A DNA stretch of 64,000 nucleotides from Liolophura sinensis (Eukaryota; Mollusca; Polyplacophora; Chitonida; Chitonidae), in NCBI RefSeq assembly GCF_032854445.1, contig NC_088296.1, positions 21,257,853 to 21,321,852 of the forward strand, written 5' to 3'. Position 1 is the first letter of the stretch; each line of letters starts with the position of its first letter. Below are positions 12,111 to 22,700 of this stretch, piece after piece. The notes under the pieces were generated by a model. The model was not told the DNA's origin and searched no databases. It saw only the letters and a list, made by a program, of their open reading frames with translations. Made by a program: the position numbers and the translations under genes.

Positions 12111-13257
12111 ACTTCGTGCAACAAGACACCAACAGGGAGCTATCAGTTAGCCTACGGGCTATTAGTTTTGCTGTGGGGCGACTCACAGCCAAAGGCGTGG
12201 ACCACAGAAACCCGTGTTAGTAGTGCTGAAAACACAGTGGATATACAATCAAAACATCCTGCCTCTATCTAACCCTTACCCTAACAAATACAATCTATAT
12301 TCACAAAAAAAAAAATAAAAAAGAAAACTACAAAGCAATCCTACGCTATATACAACAACATGAAAAACACAAAAAAACCTATGTACAGTTAAATTTACAA
12401 CCAAAATCATACAATGATACAACCGAGAGACAGTAGCTAAGTGCCACAACTGGAGCTCAAAAACACGCCCGACCTGTACGACAGCTTTTTCACCTCCTGC
12501 CGTGCCCGGGTTGAAGCCCTGCTCCGGCAATATCTGGAAAAATGACGAGAGCTTAAATTTATCAATTTTTTTTCCTGGTTGGTTATTTACTTTCTGTATT
12601 GGGGTATAACGCTGTACTTATAAATAATTCACAGATACCAGGATGATCCGTTTTGTGATTGGAGAAAAATCTATAGCATCCATCAAGTAATGATCCAGTA
12701 TTGTTTGATACCATATGCATCGCACACATGTTCTTCCAGTTATCAAGATATATGTAAACGTCATCTTAGTGCATAGCCACTGAATGAATCCCAAAAAACA
12801 TTGGAGGTGAAGAAATCTCCATAATTTCGTGCTAAAGTTTGTGACAACCGTCGTGAGAAATGATGGATGAAAATATCAAGTGGACGTCTACATACATAGA
12901 CTCCTCCGCTGTATTTAAGTTTGGCTTTGGTGACAATAAAGCCGTCGACGATGCCTGTGTTATTCGGTCTGTAATTCGGTCAGCATTTTTAATCCCTTGC
13001 TTTTATATGTGCGTATTCGGGTAAAAATATTCATGTATTCCTGCAGTGCATACTAAAAATACTAATTAATAAACATAGCTTTAAAACCGCGTTTTATTTT
13101 ATTTATTATTATTTTTTTTTTTTTTTGCTACAATCACTTCATCTTTCAAGTTGCTAAATATAATGAAGGCATTGATTTAAAGCGAGCAGAGATAGGGGCT
13201 CGTGCACTGTAAGGAGTATGTATGTTGTTGCTTTGTCTCTACCAGACACCTGCAACG
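12111..13257. other. non-coding stretch upstream of gene A
   Basis: The part to about 12300 may be LINE 5' untranslated sequence. The rest shows A- and T-runs (12302-12330, 13113-13128) and no coding or RNA signal that I can recognise. Confidence 0.4.
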
Positions 13258-13321
13258 ACGAGTGAGTGAGTGCTTTGGGATTTACGCCATACTTAACAAT
13301 TTTTCAGTCATATGACGACGA
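13258..13321 (-). mobile_element. SINE type 2, 5'-truncated copy with target duplication
   Basis: Only the 3' end is present (AGTGAGTGAGTGCTTTGGG, then the tail to CATATGACGACGA). It is flanked by direct repeats CCTGCAACG at 13249-13257 and 13322-13330, as expected for LINE-mediated insertion. Confidence 0.7.
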
Positions 13322-13728
13322 CCTGCAACGGCGATGAGAACTTAAATAGTATAGTGTATTCTCATGTGTACAATTATTATCAATATTACATATTTATTTT
13401 CAATAGGGAAGAGTTGCTTTATGTGCTGTCCCGCTAATTTATTATATTCTAATTGCTTGACAACCAGAATAACATGGCTAAAGCCATGAGTTATCAATGC
13501 AGCCGGTGATGACAAACAAAACAGTGGCCATGTAAGAAACAGGTCTCGGGTATAATAGTGTGAACCCTATAGGTCATCGCATCGCTGAGACAGTTTTCCA
13601 TCAGTTCGGTGAGGTGAAATACAAATTTTATTCGGGAAAAATATGTATCCTTGAGTGGGATATAACCATTGTAGTAACAGTGTAATAACTAGCCACTGAT
13701 GACACATTCCTCAGCATGGAAGACAGGA

Positions 13729-13735
13729 TATAAAT
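13729..13735 (+). promoter_or_regulatory. candidate TATA box of gene A
   Basis: TATAAAT lies 51 bp before the putative first ATG at 13780, which fits transcription starting near 13755-13765. A short 5' exon ending ATGGCG|GTAAGT follows directly. Confidence 0.4.
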
Positions 13736-13779
13736 ACTATAAGGTAAGGAATCCATCAGTTTGTCCTTTAACACGAACG

Positions 13780-13785
13780 ATGGCG
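13780..13785 (+). CDS. gene A putative exon 1 (Met-Ala)
   Basis: ATGGCG is followed at once by the strong donor GTAAGT. The next exon has a strong acceptor (pyrimidine tract then GTGCAG at 14708-14713) directly before its own ATG, which implies an upstream exon. Joined, the signal peptide reads MAMIPLTLGMCLVALLLC. The alternative is that exon 1 is purely 5' untranslated and translation starts at 14714. Confidence 0.4.
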
Positions 13786-16700
13786 GTAAGTGTTACGACA
13801 TTAGGTTCGGTGGCATATATCAACTGCATTTTTGTCTACATAACTGATGCGTAATCACCGTAATTAATATCACTACTCATGGAAACCCATAAGCCTGTAT
13901 GTTATGGAAGCCGGACGCGGCCATGCTCTCTCTTATACATTTGCCCCGTAGCAGGAACAGCGGTATTTGAACAAAAGGGCGAGATTTCCATTTATCTCAC
14001 CAAAACCCTGCATGTTTGAACCTTAGCCATAAGGTGCTTTGGGGGACGAGTGAGACCACATCACGATTCCGATTGCTTTGTTGCGTTACCAAGAACATCA
14101 GAAAAACGCTGTGGCCCTTAAGGCCTGTTTGTATTCCTCATTCTGAATAAATAATCTTTCCATGAAATGCGATAAACATTTTCCAGAAGACTTCAAAGCA
14201 AATGTAGTTAAGATGACGTTTACCCATGACATGTAAGTTTGGTCAGGTATTTTTGTTCCACCGTCTTGCGGCAGGCTCTTTCACAATACAGGACTTTTAC
14301 TGTTGAGACCGATATTGTTTCAGGTGTATACTAGACCTTACCCAATACTGTGAGTTAGCTACCGATTTTTTCGCTAGTGGGCGTGTTTTTAGCTAGTGGG
14401 CGTGGCTAACTTGTTTGTGGTCCCGGTTAACTGTTCGCTGTCAATCAGACAATTGTTTACACCAGCTGCATATTGTCCCCATGCGGTTAAAACCCTCCGA
14501 TATACTAATCTTGCTCGTGCATACTTAGGGCATGAACAGGGTAACGGCTGCTTGCAATAATGCTCTTCTGTGAACAGCCAGTTAAAATATACACCGATTT
14601 TTTTAAACGTGTGCCACTTTGTATGGGATAACCTACAAGACTTTGTGTTCCTTAATTCCGTTGTCGTTTAGAAATAACCAAAACTTTCTGACGATATTTA
14701 TTTTATTGTGCAGATGATCCCGTTGACCCTAGGGATGTGTCTCGTTGCCCTCCTCCTTTGCACAGGTAAGTAACCTGTGCCACAGGTGAATAATGGGACC
14801 TTTCTACACTCCGCTTTTTTGCACAGATAAGCAATTGCACCTGCCTAAACTGTACCTTTCTATTTAACACTTTATGTAACGGAGTATAATGACTGCGCCC
14901 TGCTACATTCCACTTTATTCATTGGAGTGTAATGACTGCTCCATTCTACATTCGACTTTATTCAACAGGGCATAATGACTGCGCCATACTACATTCCACT
15001 TTATTTAACACTAAAGCAAAGGTGTTTGTCAACCTTCCGCTTTATTTCACACGCAAGTAACGACCTGTTTCTACATCCCACTTAATTCCAAAAGTGAGTA
15101 ACGACCTGTTTCTACATCTTGCTTAATTCCACAAGTAAATAACAACCTGTTTTTACATTTCAATTTATTTCACAAGTAAGTTTTTACATTTAACTTTATT
15201 TTACCAGTAAGTGACGACCTGTCTCCACATTCCGCTTATTTCCACAAGTAAGTAACGACCTGTTTCTACAATCCACTTAATTCCACAGATAAGTAACGAC
15301 CTTTTTCTACATTCCACTTAATTCCACAAGTAAGTAATGATCTTTCTCCACATTCCACATATATGAAACGACCTGTACCCACATTTCACTTCCTTCTACA
15401 AGTGAGTAAGGACCTGTCTTTAAATTCCCCTTTATTTCACATGGGTGTTACGGCGCCTTATTAAATTCCATTTTAGACCAAATTAGAAATTGTCTGCAAA
15501 TACATCCCAAACAAACATTGACGATTTTAATATTTTCCTGAACCACCTTTACAAATATTTCTTGCTTCAAGCACTTGATGATCATTTCACCTTATATGCC
15601 ACAAGGGCTCAGTCATGTATCCGTTGTATAAATCGTAAGACAAAACTGGTTTCAGTGAGAGGCTCCTGGGTCATTACGCTGCGCTAGCGCGCTAAGCAAC
15701 TGAGCCAAGGAGGCCCCCTATTCTATAATATGTTCATCTATATACTTGTCGCTATTAAAGTGCTATTGGCATTGAACTAAACTGAACTTAAGCTTTTTCT
15801 AAACTTTGATTCAGGCTCTGGTTTTGTCAGAGTTGTATATGTACATAATCTGGAACATACAAAAACTTTTAAATGAAAACGAAACCGAGAAAATATTTGA
15901 TGCTCTATGGCTCAATGAATTCAAACAAAATGTTGCCCTAGCCAAACCAGCCTGATACTTATGGGTATAAATTTGACCCACCACCCACCACACCAGATGG
16001 ATTCATCTATTTATTTACTTATGTATTTGATTTGTCGAAGAGAACCGGACAGGTCCGGGGGAACCCATGACCATTTGCAGTTTGCAGGCAAACCTTCCCT
16101 CGTATACGTGTGAATGGAAAGACAGCCAGCCTGAGCTGAATTTGAACTTGTAGCGATCGCATTGTGGCTCTTGCCCATGCTTCCCAAATAAAAAAGACTC
16201 AGTTGGCATATAACTCAGTTTGAAGTTTGCAAGACAAATGTCACCACTATCTTAAATTATGTTAGTAAGCGTATTTTCTTTACAGTTTTTCAGTCAAACG
16301 CTGCATCAACTATGCGCGAACTAACATTATTCAGTGAGCTGAAGACCACGTGGAACCATGCTCAGGAGTTGTGTTTATCAATGGGAGGTACCTTGGTGAC
16401 AGTGAACAGTCCAGATGTCCTCCTCGCCATGCGGATTTTCAAGCATGACGAATGGACAGGCAACTTGTGAGTAAGATAAGTGTTGATTTGAACCTACATA
16501 TCGTTCAACTGAAGTTACATCACAAAAGGCCAAATTTGAATCGGTGTATGATAAAAGGAAGGAATCAGTCACTTGATCTATATAAAATGACTACTAAATG
16601 TCACCAGTTCAAATCCTTTGTGTTCGCGAGCTAGCGCAGCGTAACGACCCAGGAGCCTCTCACCAATGCGGTCGCTGTGACTTCAAGTCTAGCTCATGCT

Positions 16701-19700
16701 GGCTTCCTCTCCGGCCGTAAGTGGAAAGTCTGCCAGCAACCTGCCGATGGTCGTGGGTTTCTTCCGAGTGTCCAACCACCATAATGCTGGCGGCCGTCGT
16801 ATAAGTGAAATATTCTTGAGTACGGCGTAAAACACCAATCAAAAAAAAAAAATCCTTTGTGACGACTTAGGTATACCTCCTCAATATGTAACTGTATATT
16901 AAAATTAATTCCGATCGGATTAAAGGTTTACTGGCTTTCTATGAAATTCAAAATGGCCGCCAAGGCCCAAACGGCGATAGCCTCTAAAAGAAAAAGCCAT
17001 TCCTGACGGCCATATAACAATGGGAAATTCCCTCACATCGTGGCTTAATGGCGTCTCTCAAAATACACACATTGTTTTCAGTTTCTGACAGAAGTCATAT
17101 GCACCTTACAGTACTAACATCTCACAACGGAGAGGATGCATTACTGGCCTTAGAGATCAGATTATTCCACTCTAATTCTATCGCTGAACACAGTTGCACT
17201 CATATCAACCTGCAAAGTAGTCTTGCTTCTTGATTCTGTTTTTTTTAAGCCTTTCAAGGGCCTTATTTCAATCATACGTGTATTGCAGTGTGACCCGCCT
17301 TCCAATCTGTATAGAATGATGCATTTCAGAACAGCGCAAAAGGCATTCAAAACCATACTTCGCCATGTAATGTGGCCCATTATAGGGCTGCTTGGATTCC
17401 GCCTTTCTGCATGTCACCTGAAGTCAGATAGCCCAACTACCTCTCCCTTTTTTGACAGATAACTCTACTATTATTCACAGTTTCGAGCACCCTCCCAAGC
17501 AGCAGGAGGTGATAAATAACTTAGAGCTAAATAGGCCAAATGCTGCTTTTTTACCGATCCTAAAGTCCTTTAGAACATTGATACTGCTATATTTGAAGCG
17601 TAGGAACATTCCGATTACGTTCCTACACATAATTTATTACCAAAAAGCTATACTTTTAATTTCTTAAAGCAAAAATATTTTTCAATGCCTATATCATCGG
17701 GTTTCAATTCGCTTTGTTTTCACCCCCAGTATTCTGTCACGTGGCCAAAAGATATGCTGATGATTGGCCCATAGTTGCTATGACATCAATTCAAAACTAT
17801 GAACTAACGGAATACCATTTACCGCGCAATGCCAGTTGATCGCAATTATGCTGAACTGGTTATTTTGCTGACCACTCTTCATAGCAAATTTGGGATGAGC
17901 AATTGACTACACAGTTTGATACCGAGTTACTTTAGCCCGAAAGAAAAATGTTCGCCGTTGTAAAATGTTGAGTATTGTAAATTGCAGTCTCCATTAAGCT
18001 CTATACTTACCGGAGCACATGTGTGTTCAACTGCAGAACTGACGGTGGCAGAAAGACTTTCATTTCTTGGGATCGTAACAGGAAATAATATTGATTAAAT
18101 CAGATGTAATATCCAGTGTAGTTTTGACAGTGTGGACCAGCAATCCTTTGAACGACATTGTAACCGACCTAGATTTGTTTCCCTAACAGAAGTTTTTTTA
18201 ATTTCATGTACATGTATATCACTTTTAACGCGGTGATGGCGCTGAGGATGTGTCCTGATTCACTTTTCTGTATAAAATGTCATACTATGTTTATTTTTAG
18301 CGACCACTTCTGGACCGGCCTTCACCTCTATGACGTTAATAGAAGTGCAGACTACGCATGGGCAGACTGTCAACGGTTTGTCAGTTCGTGGGCGCCATGG
18401 GCAGAACGAGGCACTCCAACTAGCGAAAGATGTATTAAAGGCAAAAGTGATCTGAACTTCGAACATAACTGGGAAACGAAGAAATGCTCATCAAAGGAAG
18501 CAAAGCCTGTGTGTCAGAAATATTTAAGTGAGGTTTACTGCATTAATCGAAAATGAATGACAACCTTTGAGCTCATTTGCTTTCATTTGTAATGTAATAA
18601 AAACAACGGCGTGCTTCTTTAGCCAATCAGATACTACATGTAGCTTATAATTATCCTACCAATCGTATCCGGCTCGTCTAATCCAGCAAATGACTGCTAA
18701 TTTGATTGGTTGATTTATTTGGTTGATTTATTTGGTGTTTCATAATGATTATGATGGAGGGAAACCGGGCAAAGTCCGGGAGAAATCAACAAACACCCGC
18801 AGGCTGCTGCCACACCTTCCCAAGAATCCCTGATTTGTGTTCAGCTAATCAGATAGATGTAGTGTAATTTTGTTATGATTTTACGACCAAACAGGGTATG
18901 TTTAAATGTTGGAAGCTTCAATTTTTTTGTTCCGTTTTATTTCTTTTTTTTCAGATAGCTGTGAATTTAAAGTGTTGGAAAACAGACATATTTCCTCTGA
19001 GCTGACACCTAATAGAACTTTTTCTAGGAATGAGATAACCCCATCAAAATGCCAAGACCTGTGCCTTACCCAGGCCCCAGAAGAATGCTTGGCATGCACA
19101 TTTCGGAACTCCGTGTGTCGCCTGTACACAGCATATCCCATGACAAAGATATATGAACATAAAGACAAACTTAGTGGATCTACTCTTTACCTAAAATTCT
19201 GTTTTAAAGGTAAGCAGATGTATGAATGCAGCAAATGTTGCACACGGCCTTTTTGCGAGACATTTGGAAACTACCAACCAATTTACTTCCCGTTTTAAGA
19301 ACAATGCAACTGATTTCTTTTAATTTAATTATGAATACCGTTTGACGCCCTGCGCTGTGACTTTCACACTTCGCTTTATACAGTAGAGGTACATTAATGC
19401 ACATGATGTAGGGCTCCAAGAGGTGAAGAAGTTTAAGTCTAAAAGGCCAAAAAAACACAGTAGCTTGAAGTACATGTCTGATAAAATACCATTAAAATTT
19501 AGCAAGTACTTTGATTTATTTTTTAGAATATTTTTCGACCTACTAAAATGCATTAAAACTTTGGATCCTACTGTGGTCTTTTCTCACCATATTGGAACCA
19601 GGGATGTCAGTTCAGCTTGACACACATAGATTGCTGTATTTCATCCTTTAAAATGCATCTTCATTTAGAGCTATGAATGCATTCAACAAGTGGACCTTGA

Positions 19701-22700
19701 AACACATTATTTCAAGACAAAAATACTGCAGTGACTCCTCTGATACCCTCTGGGTCTCAACAGACCACCATAGAATCCTGCATTTTAAATGCCTTTTAGT
19801 CGGTTAGAATAATTCTAAAAAAAATTAACAACTATTTTCATGGCAGTATTTATTTTTATCTGAGAAATACTTTATTTTTGTGTCTTCTTTGCCCGAAAGA
19901 ACTTTATAGTGTTCACGCCTAACTCAAGTATCTTTACACATATATGTTTCATTTGTTTGTGTGATTAGTGTTTACGCCGCACTCAAGTACATGTATATTA
20001 ACACACATATGTTTCATTTGTTAGTGTTCACGCCTAACTCAAGTATCTTCAAACATATATGTTTCATTTGTTTGTGTGATTAGTGTTCACGCCTAACTTA
20101 AGTATCTTTACACATATATGTTTCATTTGTTTGTGTGATTAGTGTTTACGCCGCACACAAGTACATGTATATTAACACACATATGTTTCATTTGTTTGTG
20201 TGATTAGTGTTCACGCCTAACTCAAGTATCTTCACACATATATGTTTCATTTGTTTGTGTGATTAGTGTTTACGCCGCACTCAAATACATGTATATTAAC
20301 ACACATATATGTTTCATTTGTTTGTGTGATTAGTGTTCACGCCTAACTCAAGTATCTTCACACATAAATGTTTCATTTGTTTGTGTAATTAGTGTTCACG
20401 TCTAACTCAAGTATCTTCACACATAAATGTTTCATTTGTTTGTGTGATTAGTGTTTACGCCGCACTCAAGTACACGTATATTAACACACATATGTTTCAT
20501 TTGTTTGTGTGATTAGTGTTCACGCCTAACACACGTATTTTCACACATAAATGTTTCATTTGTTTGTGTGATTAGTGTTTACGCCTAACTCAAGTATCTT
20601 CACACATAAATGTTTCATTTGTTTGTGTGATTAGTGTTTAGGCCGCACTCAAGTACACGTATATTAACACACATATATGTTTCATTTGTTTGTGTGATTA
20701 GTGTTCACGCCTAACTCAAGTATCTTCACACATAAATGTTTCATTTGTTTGTGTGATTAGTGTTTACGCCGCACTCAAGTACATATATATTAATACACAT
20801 ATATATGTTTCATTTGTTTGTGTAATTAGTGTTCACGCCTAACTCAAGTATCTTCACACATATGTTTCATTTGTTTATGTGATTAGTGTTTACGCCGCAC
20901 TCAAGTACATGTATATTGACACACATATATGTTTCATTTGTTTGAGTGAAAAAAAAAATCACACTGAATACATGCACACATATATATGTTTTATTTGTTT
21001 GTGTGATTAGTGTTCACGCCGCACTCAAGTACATGTATATTAACACATATAAATGTTTCATTTGTTTGTGTGATTAGTGTTCACGCCTAACTCAAGTATC
21101 TTCACACATATATGTTTCATTTGTTTGTGTGGTTAGTGTTTACGCCGCACTCAAGTACATGTATATTAACACACATATATGTTTCATTTGTTTGTGTGAT
21201 TAGTGTTCACGCCTAACTCAAGTATCTTCACACATATATGTTTCATTTGTTTATGTGATTAGTGTTTACGCCGCATTCAAGTACATGTATATTAACACAC
21301 ATATATGTTTCATTTGTTTGTGTAATTAGTGTTCACGCCTAACTCAAGTATCTTTACACATATATGTTTCATTTGTTTGTGTGATTAGTGTTCACAACTA
21401 ACTCAAGTATCTTCACACATATGTTTCATTTTTTTGTGTGATTAGTGTTTACGCCGCATTCAAGTACACGTATATTAACACACATATTATGTTTCATTTG
21501 TTTGTGTGATTAGTGTTCACGCCTAACTCAAGTATCTTCACACATAAATGTTTCATTTGTTTGTGTGATTAGTGTTCACGCCTAACTCAAGTATCTTCAC
21601 ACATAAATGTTTCATTTGTTTGTGTGATTAGTGTTTACGCCTAACTCAAGTATCTTCAAACACATATGTTTTATTTGTTTGTGTGATTAGTGTTTACGCC
21701 GCATTCAAGTACATGTATATTAACACACATATATGTTTCATTAGTTAGTGTTCACGCCTAACTCAAGTATCTTCACACATATGTTTCATTTGTTTGTGTG
21801 ATTAGTGTTCACGCCGCACTCAAGTATCTTCACACATATATGTTTCATTTGTTTGTGTGATTAGTGTTCACGCCGCACTCAAGTATCTTCACACATATAT
21901 GTTTCATTTGTTTGTGTGATTAGTGTTCACGCCTAACTCAAGTATCTTCAAACATGTTTCATTTGTTTATGTGATTAGTGTTTACGCCGCATTCAAGTAC
22001 ATGTATATTGACACACATATATGTTTCATTTGTTTGTGTAATTAGTGTTCACGCCTAACACAAGTATCTTCGAACATATATGTTTCATTTGTTTGTGTGA
22101 TTAGTGCTCACGCCTAACACAAGTATCTTTACACATATATGTTTCATTTGTTTGTGTGATTAGTGTTTACGCCGCACTCAAGTACATGTATATTAACACA
22201 CATATATGTTTCATTTGTTAGTGTTCACGCCTAACTCAAGTATCTTCACACATATGTTTCATTTGTTTGTGTGATTAGTGTTTACGCCGCACTCAAGTAT
22301 CTTCACACATATATGTTTCATTTGTTTGTGTGATTAGTGTTTACGCCGCATTCAAGTACACGTATATTAACACACATATATGTTTCATTTGTTTGTGTGA
22401 TTAGTGTTTACGCCTAACTCAAGTATCTTCACACATAAATGTTTCATTTGTTTGTGTGATTAGTGTTCACGCCTAACTCAAGTTTCTTCACACATAAATG
22501 TTTCATTTGTTTGTGTGATTAGTGTTTACGCCTAACTCAAGTATCTTCACACATAAATGTTTCATTTGTTTGTGTGATTAGTGTTTACGCCGCACTCAAG
22601 CACACGTATATTAACACACATATATGTTTCATTTGTTTGTGTGATTAGTGTTCACGCCTAACTCACGTATCTTCACACATAAATGTTTCATTTGTTTGTG

